Assembly (NCBI RefSeq): GCF_947487515.1
Contig: NZ_CANKWO010000001.1
Location: forward strand, 620,001 to 684,000
DNA from: an uncultured Litoreibacter sp.
GTDB lineage: Bacteria; Pseudomonadota; Alphaproteobacteria; Rhodobacterales; Rhodobacteraceae
DNA: 64,000 nt
Reading direction: 5' to 3'
The translations under genes were made by a program, and so were the position numbers. A model generated the notes under the pieces. That model saw only the letters and a program-made list of their open reading frames with translations. It made no database searches and was not told the origin of the DNA. Below are positions 1 to 7,578 of this stretch, one piece after another. The stretch's first letter is position 1; the number at the start of each line of letters is the position of its first letter.

Positions 1-65
1 GGCGGGGACATCCGTTCCAACGCCTGAGCGATGCGGTCCATCGGGTCATTGGTCATGTCATCCAT
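1..65 (-). CDS. N-terminal fragment of a minus-strand ORF, possibly a DUF815-type ATPase
   Basis: Only the first 21 codons are inside the window. The ATG at 65 overlaps the last base of the tatC stop codon (TAATG), and a second in-frame ATG is at 56. The visible peptide has an RIAQALERM stretch. In my memory of Rhodobacteraceae genomes a DUF815-type AAA+ ATPase with a similar start can follow tatC, but 21 residues cannot prove this. The one-base overlap suggests translational coupling to the tat operon. Confidence 0.4.
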   Translation of the reverse strand, partial: MDDMTNDPMDRIAQALERMSP

Positions 66-970
66 TACGGCCCGCGATCCTCTGCATGCTCTTCTGAGGC
101 GACATCCTCTTCGCCCAGATCATCTTCGTCGTCCCAAAGCCCCTGCTCGCGCAGCTTAACTTCACGGTCTTTTTCGACACGGGCCACCAAGAAGATGGAC
201 ACTTCGTAAAGGCCGTAGACCACGGAAAAGAGCACCAGCTGCGTCACCACATCCGGCGGCGTCACCAAAGCTGCAACAATCAAAATCCCCACAACCGCGT
301 ATTTGCGGGTTCGGCGCAACCCGTCTGCGCTGGCCAAACCGGCCTTCCCCATGAGCGTCAACAACACAGGCAGTTGAAAGCACAAGCCAAAGGCCACGAT
401 CATTTTCAGTGTAATATCAAGGCTTTCGTTCACCTTTCCGTTGAAAACAATGTCGATCCCGCTGTCAGCCGTTGAGATGCTGTCAGAGGACACCATTGCC
501 GCAAAGAAGGACGGTAAATCTGCAAAGCCAAGGAAGAAGGCCATCGCCATAGGAACCACGACGTAATGCGCAAAGGCCGCGCCAAGAAGAAACAACATCG
601 GAGAGGCCACAAGGAAGGGCAAAAAGGCGTTCTTTTCGTTCTTATAGAGCCCAGGGGCCACAAAGCGCCAAAGTTGGTACCCGATCACCGGAAAGGACAC
701 GAACAAGCCACCCACCATCGAAATTCGCACAAGGGTAAAGAAATACTCTTGCGGGGCGGTGTACTGCATGACGGGGTTCGGATTGCCCAAATCGCGCATC
801 GTGTTCTCGATCGGGATAAGCAGGAAATCCAGAATGGCGCTTCCGAAGGTGAAGCAAACAACCATACCTACGATAAAGGCCATCACTGCGCGGATCACGC
901 GGGTCCGCAGTTCTGTCAGGTGCTCGATCAGCGGGGCGGAGCTGTCTTCGATGTCACTCTCGGTGCTCAT
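65..970 (-). CDS. tatC: Sec-independent protein translocase TatC
   Basis: TatC is the multi-span inner-membrane receptor of the twin-arginine pathway; with TatB it binds RR signal peptides of folded proteins. The 301-residue product has the conserved cytoplasmic N-terminus (PLIEHLTELRTRV, near residues 13-25) and about six hydrophobic spans. It ends in a very acidic tail rich in Asp and Glu (last ~28 residues), longer than in E. coli TatC. Its ATG overlaps the tatB stop by 4 nt, so the two are translationally coupled. The large periplasmic loop between spans 3 and 4 is somewhat extended (near residues 145-185). Identity is secure from sequence and operon context. Confidence 0.97.
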   Translation of the reverse strand: MSTESDIEDSSAPLIEHLTELRTRVIRAVMAFIVGMVVCFTFGSAILDFLLIPIENTMRDLGNPNPVMQYTAPQEYFFTLVRISMVGGLFVSFPVIGYQLWRFVAPGLYKNEKNAFLPFLVASPMLFLLGAAFAHYVVVPMAMAFFLGFADLPSFFAAMVSSDSISTADSGIDIVFNGKVNESLDITLKMIVAFGLCFQLPVLLTLMGKAGLASADGLRRTRKYAVVGILIVAALVTPPDVVTQLVLFSVVYGLYEVSIFLVARVEKDREVKLREQGLWDDEDDLGEEDVASEEHAEDRGP

Positions 971-1554
971 GTGTCAGCTTTCTTGGCTTTTGTCTTTGGC
1001 TTGACTGCAGGGGCGGCCTTGGATTTCGAAGCCGCTTTCGGCTTCGGTGAGCTCTTCGGCTTGGCCGCCGCCTTGGGTTTGGCTGCAGTCTTGGGTTTGG
1101 CCGCCGCCTTCGGTTTGGTGGCGGTCTTGGGCTTGGCTGCAGCTTTGGCTTTGGGGGCGGTCTTGGGCTGCGCGGCTTCGGTCTCTTTTGCGATCCGGTT
1201 CTCTGCGGCCTTATGCGTTGCGGCCTTGATCTTTTCGGCGGCTTCGGCCCGCTCTTTGGCCAGTTTTTGCGTCTCCGACCCCTCAGGGAATTTGTCGAAA
1301 TTGGTGGCTTCGCGGATTTTTTCCAGCCCCAACGCCTTGGGGTTGGCAGCGGCCTTCACTGTGTCGGCCACATCCTTGACGCCTGCCTCATCAGCGGCGT
1401 CCTCCATGGCACGGGAAAATTCGCGGGCCATGCGCTTGGCCTTTGCGGTAAACTGCCCCAACGTGCGGAACATGCCTGGCAAGTCTTTGGGACCGACCAC
1501 CACCAAAGCAACCAGCCCCACGACCAGCAGCTCCAAACCACCTATTCCGCCCAT
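967..1554 (-). CDS. tatB: Sec-independent protein translocase TatB with Lys/Ala/Pro-rich tail
   Basis: TatB partners TatC in binding twin-arginine signal peptides. Residues 1-22 form the single N-terminal membrane helix, followed by the VGPKDLPGMFRTLGQ hinge and amphipathic helix typical of the family. Residues 1-100 are ordinary TatB. From about residue 130 to 195 the protein is a low-complexity tail of KPK/AAA units (alanine, lysine, proline), resembling a histone-H1 tail and probably disordered. Similar tails occur in two proteins of the nuo cluster in this window. The gene lies 26 nt downstream of tatA and overlaps tatC by 4 nt. Confidence 0.95.
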   Translation of the reverse strand: MGGIGGLELLVVGLVALVVVGPKDLPGMFRTLGQFTAKAKRMAREFSRAMEDAADEAGVKDVADTVKAAANPKALGLEKIREATNFDKFPEGSETQKLAKERAEAAEKIKAATHKAAENRIAKETEAAQPKTAPKAKAAAKPKTATKPKAAAKPKTAAKPKAAAKPKSSPKPKAASKSKAAPAVKPKTKAKKADT

Positions 1555-1580
1555 ATCAGCTTCCCCTTACCCAATCCGAA

Positions 1581-1793
1581 TTAGGCTTTGTCTTTTTCGT
1601 CTTCTGGGGTCACATCTTTTACCGCAACATCTGCGTCTTTGAGTTCTTTGGTGCTGTCATCTACGCCCTTTTTGAACGCGGTGATGCCTTTGCCCACTTC
1701 GCCCATCAGGCCAGAGATTTTGCCGCGACCGAAAAGCACCAGTACGACGACAGCGATTAGAACGAGGCCCACAGGGCCGATATTGTTCAACAT
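1581..1793 (-). CDS. tatA: Sec-independent protein translocase TatA
   Basis: TatA forms the membrane-thinning oligomer that lets folded twin-arginine substrates cross. The 70-residue protein has one N-terminal membrane helix (about residues 5-20), the [16 protein letters not shown] hinge/amphipathic motif and a short charged tail, all standard. It is the first gene of tatABC. A promoter should lie in the 230-bp gap before the divergent gene starting at 2024, but I could not assign boxes. One predicted substrate in this window is the lytic transglycosylase at 52184-53302, which has an RR signal. Confidence 0.96.
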   Translation of the reverse strand: MLNNIGPVGLVLIAVVVLVLFGRGKISGLMGEVGKGITAFKKGVDDSTKELKDADVAVKDVTPEDEKDKA

Positions 1794-2023
1794 GATTTGG
1801 TCTCCCTTGATCGCGCATAGGTAGTTAGACGCGGATGAATGTTTCTGCTTCTACATCTAGGGTCTCAATGGCGCGGGGAAAAGGCGCAAAACGTCCGTGA
1901 CGCTGCGAAATTCAAGCGAATTGTCACCTCAGGCAGCTTGCCTGATCACTCCTGACAGGTTTATGTCAGTTGTGGGGTGTCACAAAGCTCATATTGAAAC
2001 AGAATCACTGCAGGAGCCCCCCG

Positions 2024-2341
2024 ATGTCTCAAAACGCCCAACCACAGGTTGCCGAAATCGTTACCTTCAAACTAAAGGACGGCACTAACGAGAGCGCTTT
2101 TCTTGCGCTCATACGCGCCTCTCAAACCTGGGTTGACGGCCTGCCGGGATTCATCAGCCGGCAAGTCACGCGCGGGCCAGATGGCCGCTGGACGGATCAC
2201 ATCCTTTGGGCGGATGCCGCCTGCGCCAAAACCGCACAAGACAGCTTTGGCCATCAGGAATTCGCCCCCGACATCGGCGAGATCATGAACCATGAAACTC
2301 TAGAGATGCGCCATGAGACGGTGTTCATGGCCGCGTCATGA
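2024..2341 (+). CDS. Small dimeric alpha/beta-barrel (ABM-like) protein
   Basis: A 105-residue cytosolic protein with the look of the antibiotic biosynthesis monooxygenase / dimeric alpha-beta barrel fold: a VAEIVTFKL strand near residue 9, a helix (ESAFLALIRAS), then GFISRQV and a strand with HILWAD. The start at 2024 is chosen because AGGAG sits 7-8 nt upstream; the frame is open further upstream but without a signal. The C-terminal EIMNHETLEMRH resembles unclassified roseobacter proteins. Substrate unknown. The gene ends 19 nt before a WYL regulator on the same strand, so the pair may be co-transcribed. Confidence 0.75.
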   Translation: MSQNAQPQVAEIVTFKLKDGTNESAFLALIRASQTWVDGLPGFISRQVTRGPDGRWTDHILWADAACAKTAQDSFGHQEFAPDIGEIMNHETLEMRHETVFMAAS

Positions 2342-2360
2342 CCCGCCCCGCAACCCGCCT

Positions 2361-3056
2361 ATGAGAAGAACTGACCGCCTCTTTGATCTGATCTTGCTTC
2401 TAAGAGACGGTCGCCTGCACCGCGCCGAAGATTTGGCGCGGTCGCTGGAGGTGTCGGTGCGCACCATCTACCGCGACATGGATACGCTGCAGCTGTCCGG
2501 TGTCCCCGTCGAAGGGGAACGCGGCATGGGCTACATGATGACTGCGCCGATCACCCTGCCCCCGCTGAACCTGACGTTGGTGGAGCTGGAAGCGTTGCAT
2601 CTCGGCATGGCAATCGTGGGTGAGGTCGCGGATGAGGAGTTGCAATCGGCGGCGCAAAGCTTGTCGTCAAAAATCGATGCGGTTTTGCCGGAAGACCGCT
2701 CTACTCCGCCCACAGGTTGGGGATTTGCAGTCTACCCGTTCAAGGACGCCGCTGGCGGGTTTCGCTTCATGCCTCAGCTGCGCACGGCCATTCGGTCACG
2801 CCAGAAACTCAACATCACCTATGCGACCGAGGACGGCACCCCCAGCGAGCGGATCATTCGCCCGCTCCAGATGGAATATTGGGGGCGTGTGTGGACCGTG
2901 TCCGCATGGTGTGAAATGCGAAACGATTTCCGAGTGTTCCGCGCGGATCGCATCAGAAGCCTGAAACCCTTGGCAGAACTGTTCGTCGAAGAACAAGGCA
3001 AGTCTCTTGCGGATTTACTGGCGCGAGAAAAAACCGATGAACATGACGGCTCTTAG
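2361..3056 (+). CDS. YafY-type transcriptional regulator (HTH + WYL domain)
   Basis: The 231-residue product begins with a DeoR-like winged HTH (RTDRLFDLILLL, then LARSLEVSVRTIYRDMDTL, residues 1-50). A WYL ligand-sensing domain follows, with RIIRPLQMEYWGRVWTVSAWCE near residues 170-190 (WYL core replaced by YWG..W). Such proteins are usually repressors or activators responding to nucleotide-like or other small ligands. ATG 2361 starts directly at the HTH. The upstream ABM-like gene is its likely partner or target. The stop codon overlaps a GC-rich hairpin (3056-3071). Confidence 0.88.
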   Translation: MRRTDRLFDLILLLRDGRLHRAEDLARSLEVSVRTIYRDMDTLQLSGVPVEGERGMGYMMTAPITLPPLNLTLVELEALHLGMAIVGEVADEELQSAAQSLSSKIDAVLPEDRSTPPTGWGFAVYPFKDAAGGFRFMPQLRTAIRSRQKLNITYATEDGTPSERIIRPLQMEYWGRVWTVSAWCEMRNDFRVFRADRIRSLKPLAELFVEEQGKSLADLLAREKTDEHDGS

Positions 3057-3071
3057 GGGGCTGACGCCCCC
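3056..3071 (+). terminator. GC-rich hairpin between convergent genes
   Basis: A 6-bp perfect stem (GGGGGC/GCCCCC) with a TGAC tetraloop overlaps the stop codon of the WYL regulator, 16 bp before the end of the convergent DUF6314 gene. No T-tract follows, so intrinsic termination is only possible, not demonstrated. Confidence 0.4.
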
Positions 3072-3087
3072 AGAGAATTGAGTTCAA

Positions 3088-3531
3088 TCAACGGGCTTGC
3101 GCCACCGGCGTGTAGCGGGAAATCATCCGGTAATCCTTGGACGGCCCAAGAACCTTCCATTCCGCCTGCCATTTCGGCCAGTGGCTGAAGTCATAGCTGA
3201 CGAAATAGTAATCGGGGTCGCACAGGTGATCGTCGTCGGGCATCGATCGATCAAGTGCGATGGAATGAAACGGGCTGCCGTCTTCGAAGTGCACTGCAAT
3301 CTTTTGCACGCGTCCTGCCTCCACGGCCCGCCAAATATACTGGCGCTTGGCGGTCATGGCGGGCTGCTGACCGTAGTGCAGCTCCCCTTCTTCGACATAG
3401 GTCAACTCGTGAGGGGCCGTATTGGTAAAAACCGCCATGCCAGACAGTTGCCCGTTCATCCCGTTGCGGCGGTCCATGATCGATCGCGTAAGTTGCCACT
3501 TCCCTTCAAGCTGCTCCAAGCGTCTTAGCAT
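3088..3531 (-). CDS. DUF6314 family protein
   Basis: A 147-residue soluble protein with no signal peptide or membrane span. It opens with a WQLTRSI strand and has several aromatic-rich strands (ELTYVEEGELHY, DYYFVSYDF, WQAEWKVLGP), suggesting a small beta-barrel or lipocalin-like fold. I recognise the pattern as DUF6314, whose function is unknown. It lies 9 nt downstream-to-start from the neighbouring secreted protein (stop 3541), so the two minus-strand genes probably form one transcript. Confidence 0.7.
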   Translation of the reverse strand: MLRRLEQLEGKWQLTRSIMDRRNGMNGQLSGMAVFTNTAPHELTYVEEGELHYGQQPAMTAKRQYIWRAVEAGRVQKIAVHFEDGSPFHSIALDRSMPDDDHLCDPDYYFVSYDFSHWPKWQAEWKVLGPSKDYRMISRYTPVAQAR

Positions 3532-3540
3532 CCAATCCTC

Positions 3541-3888
3541 TTAATCTGCGTAACGTCCAATGGTCTCGGCCCCACTATCGCCGATAAACTTTAACGCAGT
3601 GCTATCCGCGTTTCGTTCTATCTTGTAGCAAGCCCAGCCCGCAGCTGGCGGCCACTGGCTGCAATATGCGTCCCCCTCGATCCGCCAAGTGCCCCAAGTT
3701 TCGTGCCCGCTGGTGTAAAGCGTTCGACCAGAGGGATAGAAGTGCTGCGTGGCCCCCTCATAGATCAAGCCTCTGTCGCTGAGCGCCATTTCGGCCTGCG
3801 CGCCGGTAAGCGGCAGCCACTTCGGGCTTCCCCAACAAGGTGCACATAGCACAAAACCCGCGAGAATGGCAGCGACCCCCTGTCTCAT
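3541..3888 (-). CDS. Small secreted protein of unknown function
   Basis: The 115-residue product starts MRQGVAAILAGFVLCAPCWGS, a clear signal peptide; upstream codons in the same frame are basic and unlikely to be translated. The mature part has a SGRTLYTSGHETWGTWRIEGDAYC segment and further Cys residues (AYCSQW, WACYKI), compatible with one disulfide. Beta-strand-rich proteins of this shape occur in many roseobacters without assigned function. It is divergent from purB with an 81-bp shared promoter region and probably transcribed with the DUF6314 gene. Confidence 0.7.
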   Translation of the reverse strand: MRQGVAAILAGFVLCAPCWGSPKWLPLTGAQAEMALSDRGLIYEGATQHFYPSGRTLYTSGHETWGTWRIEGDAYCSQWPPAAGWACYKIERNADSTALKFIGDSGAETIGRYAD

Positions 3889-3969
3889 ATGGCTTATCTC
3901 CGGTTGTTCCTGTTGCCGCGGCAGTTTAAGACGCCCGCATCTGCCACGCAAACTATGAGAGCGCTTCAT

Positions 3970-5271
3970 ATGATCCCTCGCTATTCCCGCCCCGAGATGG
4001 TTGCCATTTGGTCACCTGAGACCAAGTTCCGCATCTGGTACGAGATCGAAGCACACGCCTGCGACGCCATGGCCGATCTGGGTGTGATCCCGCGCGAAAA
4101 CGCCGACGCCGTTTGGAAAGCCAAAGACGTTGAATTCGACGTGGCCCGCATCGACGAGATCGAAGCCGTCACCAAGCATGACGTCATCGCCTTCCTGACG
4201 CATCTGGCAGAGCATGTCGGATCTGACGAGGCGCGCTTCGTGCACCAAGGCATGACCTCCTCAGACGTGTTGGACACCTGCTTGAACGTGCAACTGGTCC
4301 GCGCCTCCGACATTCTGATCGAAGACCTGAAAGGCCTGATGGCAGCACTTAAAACCCGCGCGCTAGAGCATAAAGACACCGTGCGCGTTGGCCGCTCCCA
4401 CGGCATCCACGCAGAACCCACTACCATGGGCCTGACCTTCGCGCGCTTCTACGCTGAAATGGACCGCAACTTGGCCCGCCTGAAAGCCGCCCGCGAAGAA
4501 ATCTCTACCGGTGCTATCTCCGGCGCCATCGGCACATTCGCCAATGTGGACCCCCGCGTTGAGGAACACGTCTGCGAAAAGCTGGGCCTGTCGCCAGAGC
4601 CGATCTCGACCCAAGTGATCCCGCGCGACCGCCACGCGATGTTCTTCTCTGTGCTGGGTGTGATTGCTTCCTCGATGGAAAACATCGTCATTGAAATCCG
4701 CCACATGCAGCGCACCGAAGTTCTGGAAGGTGCTGAATTCTTCTCGATGGGGCAAAAAGGCTCTTCCGCGATGCCGCACAAGAAGAACCCGATCCTGACC
4801 GAAAACCTGACCGGCCTTGCCCGTCTGGTGCGCATGGCAGTTATTCCGGCCATGGAAAACGTCGCCCTGTGGCACGAGCGTGATATCTCGCACTCTTCGG
4901 TGGAGCGCACGATTGCCCCAGACGCCACAATCACGCTGAACTTCGCGCTGAAACGTTTGACCAGCGTTATCGAGAAGATGCTGATCTTCCCTGACAACAT
5001 GCTCGACAACATGAACAAATTCCCTGGCCTCGTGATGTCGCAGCGTGTGCTGCTGGCATTGACCCAAGCAGGCGTGTCGCGCGAGGATGCCTACTCCATG
5101 GTGCAGCGCAACGCGTTGAAGGTTTGGGAACACCGCGTTGATTTCCAAGAGCAATTGTTGGCTGACGAGGAAGTCGTCGCGGCCCTTGGCGTGGAGGCAA
5201 TCAACGAAAAGTTCGACATGGGCTACCACACCAAACACGTTGATACGATCTTCAAGCGTGTCTTTGGCTAG
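3970..5271 (+). CDS. purB: Adenylosuccinate lyase
   Basis: PurB cleaves SAICAR to AICAR and adenylosuccinate to AMP plus fumarate in purine synthesis. The 433-residue protein begins MIPRYSRPEM, the usual family start; the 27 in-frame codons upstream overlap the divergent gene and were discarded. The aspartase/fumarase superfamily signature GSSAMPHKKNP is near residue 263, and the TSSDVLDTC and SRSHGIHAEPTT-like blocks supply active-site His/Ser residues. Length and order match bacterial PurB. It is monocistronic as far as I can see. Confidence 0.97.
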   Translation: MIPRYSRPEMVAIWSPETKFRIWYEIEAHACDAMADLGVIPRENADAVWKAKDVEFDVARIDEIEAVTKHDVIAFLTHLAEHVGSDEARFVHQGMTSSDVLDTCLNVQLVRASDILIEDLKGLMAALKTRALEHKDTVRVGRSHGIHAEPTTMGLTFARFYAEMDRNLARLKAAREEISTGAISGAIGTFANVDPRVEEHVCEKLGLSPEPISTQVIPRDRHAMFFSVLGVIASSMENIVIEIRHMQRTEVLEGAEFFSMGQKGSSAMPHKKNPILTENLTGLARLVRMAVIPAMENVALWHERDISHSSVERTIAPDATITLNFALKRLTSVIEKMLIFPDNMLDNMNKFPGLVMSQRVLLALTQAGVSREDAYSMVQRNALKVWEHRVDFQEQLLADEEVVAALGVEAINEKFDMGYHTKHVDTIFKRVFG

Positions 5272-5289
5272 ATGATACCGAAATAGAAC

Positions 5290-5399
5290 TCCCCCAGTGC
5301 TGGGCCGCGATTTGAGTTTTCTGTTTACAATGGGCAGAAAATTTCCGAGTTTGCAGCGGCACAGCTGCCCTTACCCAATTGGCGGCATGCACTGGGGGA
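5290..5399 (+). repeat. 11-bp inverted repeat framing a leader; 3' arm contains the ribosome binding site
   Basis: TCCCCCAGTGC at 5290-5300 is the exact reverse complement of GCACTGGGGGA at 5389-5399, with 88 nt between the arms. The 3' arm ends 9 nt before the ATG at 5409 and contains the only purine-rich Shine-Dalgarno candidate (GGGGGA). A smaller GCAGC/GCTGC hairpin lies inside. If it folds in mRNA, the structure would hide the ribosome binding site of the following gene. Confidence 0.55.
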
Positions 5400-5408
5400 C
5401 ATCTACCT

Positions 5409-6008
5409 ATGACAATATTTAGCTGGGCACGTGGCGGGCTTTTCGCTGCATGTGCGACCTTGATTACAACAGGCACTGCGCTGGCATCAGGGGGCTACGA
5501 CAACGGGACACCGGCTGGTCGTGGCAATCTGGACCTTGAGTTCACCTTAAACCCGGGAGACGCGTTCGAGGACGGCCAGACTTACGTGGTTTGGGGGTAC
5601 GGCCTAACCGAGAAGCTGGATTTTCATGGCTATGTCTCTCATGAGGCCAACGGCACTGATCAGTTCTATCTGGGCCTTATGTATAATTTTTACAGCAATG
5701 AATGGCTGGATCTGTCGACTGCCATCGGGTTCAGACAGCGCAGCGGAGTGACGGATATTTTCCTGCCGCAACTGTTGTACACCATAAAACTCCCCAATGA
5801 TTATGATATCATCGGCAGCGCAGTGAACGTCTATAACACGACGGATAATGAAAACCGTGGTGTCGCGCTGGATGTGGGTCTTCGCATCCCTCTTCCCACG
5901 GTTTTGACGCCAAAAATTGCCAAAGATGCCAAGTTGACTGTCGGGGCCTTCCGGCGCGCGGCTGGTGGCCGGTGGCTACCGACCTATAGCGTTGATCTGC
6001 GCTTCTAA
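5409..6008 (+). CDS. Secreted/outer-membrane beta-barrel-like protein, unknown function
   Basis: A 199-residue protein with a signal peptide ending near ALASGGYD (residues 1-25). The mature part alternates short hydrophobic strands and turns (GNLDLEFTLNPGD, TYVVWGYGLTEKLDFHGYVSHE, FYLGLMYNFYSNEWLDLSTAIGF) and ends in aromatic YSVDLRF, a C-terminal Phe typical of outer-membrane beta-barrels. I recognise no named family. ATG 5409 follows GGGGGA; the upstream in-frame ATG has no such site. The leader carries a long inverted repeat that could control translation. Confidence 0.72.
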   Translation: MTIFSWARGGLFAACATLITTGTALASGGYDNGTPAGRGNLDLEFTLNPGDAFEDGQTYVVWGYGLTEKLDFHGYVSHEANGTDQFYLGLMYNFYSNEWLDLSTAIGFRQRSGVTDIFLPQLLYTIKLPNDYDIIGSAVNVYNTTDNENRGVALDVGLRIPLPTVLTPKIAKDAKLTVGAFRRAAGGRWLPTYSVDLRF

Positions 6009-6088
6009 GCGGTTGGTTCTTCTCCGGTTTGGTCTTTTTCTGCACTCGTGTTAGTATTTGCAGCTTAGACAACAGGAGAGACACGCAG

Positions 6089-6250
6089 ATGAAGACCAAA
6101 ACGCTCTTGGCCGCTCTGGCCCTCGCCCTGATGCCAGCGCTTGCGTCGGCACAATGCATTAAAGGACAGCACAAGCAGGCCGCGTCGTGCCAAGCTGGCA
6201 CCTCATGGGATGCTGCCACAGGCGCGTGCGTGAGCCAACCGACGGGATAA
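6089..6250 (+). CDS. Small secreted cysteine-containing peptide
   Basis: A 53-residue product preceded by GGAGAG at good spacing. Residues 1-22 are a signal peptide (ALASAQ), leaving about 31 residues with Cys at 23, 34 and 47 and a C-x-x-GTSWDAATGACV motif. That motif resembles a half chitin-binding type (CBM14-like) repeat. Similar short proteins are common in Rhodobacteraceae, and I suspect many are mis-named by neighbourhood. An odd number of Cys residues leaves one free or lipid-linked. Function unknown. Confidence 0.68.
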   Translation: MKTKTLLAALALALMPALASAQCIKGQHKQAASCQAGTSWDAATGACVSQPTG

Positions 6251-6251
6251 C

Positions 6252-6272
6252 GCCGCCCGACCACTGGGCGGC
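6252..6272 (+). terminator. Perfect 7-bp hairpin after the small secreted peptide
   Basis: GCCGCCC and GGGCGGC are separated by 7 nt, starting 2 nt after the stop codon at 6250. A short TTTT occurs about 20 nt further on, so it could act as a weak terminator or mRNA 3'-end stabiliser. Confidence 0.45.
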
Positions 6273-6381
6273 CCCGCCGCCCTGTGGGCATTTTGCATAA
6301 ATCGTTCCTATCTCGGCGCCCTACTATCACCCCTCGTTAATATCCGCCCTGTCTACTGAGCTGTGCGAGAATACTAATGGG

Positions 6382-7494
6382 ATGGGAAAAACCATGGATA
6401 TGGTGGCACAGCCGCGCGCCAGCGTGGGTTTGGGAATTGGCGGCAAGGTCGCTGACAGAGCATTTGCCTTTGATGGCTCGGACAAACCAATCGCGCTGAA
6501 CGGCGCACAAAAAGCGGCCGTCATCGTGCAGATGCTACTGCATGCCGGTGGGGCAATTCCCCTTTCAGTCATGTCCGAAGCCACTCAGGTGCATCTGGCA
6601 CGTGTTTATGCGTCGATGGGGCCGATCAACAAGGCAACCGTTGCCAAGGTTCTGACGGATTTCTCAACCCATCTTGACGCCCATGGGCTTAGCTTTCCCG
6701 TCGACACCACAGCCGCGCTGGATGCGCTGGAAGGGAATTTAAGCGATAGCCTGCTGGAACGCATGCGCCAAATTCACAGCCCCACCTTGCCCAAGAACAC
6801 ATGGGAGTTGATCGCAGATATTCCGCCTGAAGAATTGGCTGAGAAAATCGCCGCTGAAAGCCCGCGTGTGGGGGCAATTATCATGTCGAAACTGCCCGCG
6901 GCTGCGTCCAGCAACGTGATGGAATTGCTGGAAATTGAAACCGCAAATGCCGTAACCTTCGCCATATCAGAGACCGAAGCCGTTCAAGTTGAAACGGTGG
7001 ACATCGTCGCACAAACCATATTGAACAGTGGATCCGGAAACGCAGAAGGCGGGGCGTTCACGGCCAAACCTGTTGCCCGAGCAGCATCCCTGCTCAATGC
7101 GGCCGGTTCGGCTCAACGCGATACTGTGCTGGAGGCCTTGGATGCCCTCGATGCTGCCTTCGCCGCACAGGTCCGCAAAGCGATCTTCACATTCCCAGAT
7201 ATTCTGACACGACTGAAACCGACCGACATTCCTGCGATCATTCGCGTACTTCCTGGGGACGAGTTGAACGCCGCATTGAAAGCGGGCTCAAACGATCATG
7301 TGGAGGTTGTCGACTTTATCTTGGAAAACCTTTCAAAACGTATGGCAGACGCCATCCGCGAGGAACTCTCCGAGGTCGCACCACTCTCTGGAAAACCGGC
7401 AGAGACAGCGATGGGCAAGCTGACAGCCGCCATCCGGCAGCTGGAAGAAAGTGGCGACCTGACATTGATTGCACGGGAAGAACCGGAAGAATAA
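6382..7494 (+). CDS. fliG: FliG-like flagellar motor switch protein (orphan)
   Basis: FliG forms the rotor ring that links FliF to the stators. The 370-residue protein shows the FliG layout: an N-terminal helical domain, a middle domain with IADIPPEELAEKIAAESPRVGAIIM (EHPQ motif degraded to ESPR), and a C-terminal domain (FTFPDILTRLKPTDIPAIIRVLPGDELNAALK, then LSKRMADAIREEL). No other flagellar gene is nearby. The start could be ATG 6382 or ATG 6394; the latter has GGGA 6-7 nt upstream. It could be a diverged second FliG not used in the main motor. It faces lon across a shared terminator. Confidence 0.82.
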   Translation: MGKTMDMVAQPRASVGLGIGGKVADRAFAFDGSDKPIALNGAQKAAVIVQMLLHAGGAIPLSVMSEATQVHLARVYASMGPINKATVAKVLTDFSTHLDAHGLSFPVDTTAALDALEGNLSDSLLERMRQIHSPTLPKNTWELIADIPPEELAEKIAAESPRVGAIIMSKLPAAASSNVMELLEIETANAVTFAISETEAVQVETVDIVAQTILNSGSGNAEGGAFTAKPVARAASLLNAAGSAQRDTVLEALDALDAAFAAQVRKAIFTFPDILTRLKPTDIPAIIRVLPGDELNAALKAGSNDHVEVVDFILENLSKRMADAIREELSEVAPLSGKPAETAMGKLTAAIRQLEESGDLTLIAREEPEE

Positions 7495-7528
7495 CCGGCG
7501 CATTTGATACGTCATTGGTGGGAACAAA

Positions 7529-7556
7529 AAAGGGCGGCCTCCTCAGGTCGCCCTTT
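7529..7556. terminator. Bidirectional terminator between fliG and lon
   Basis: A 10-bp stem (AAAGGGCGGC / GTCGCCCTTT, one G-T wobble) with an 8-nt loop, flanked by an A-run on the left and T's on the right. It lies between the convergent stops at 7494 and 7579 and can serve both strands. Confidence 0.85.
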
Positions 7557-7578
7557 CAAATTCAACGATTACAAAACC

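Noticed and set aside
566-1642. Long + strand frame across tatC and tatB
   Set aside because: It is the opposite-strand shadow of tatB's Lys/Ala-rich repeats and of tatC; its protein is low complexity and lacks any signal or family.
4363-5238. 291-codon minus-strand frame across purB
   Set aside because: It is the shadow of purB; His/Val-rich translation with no family match.
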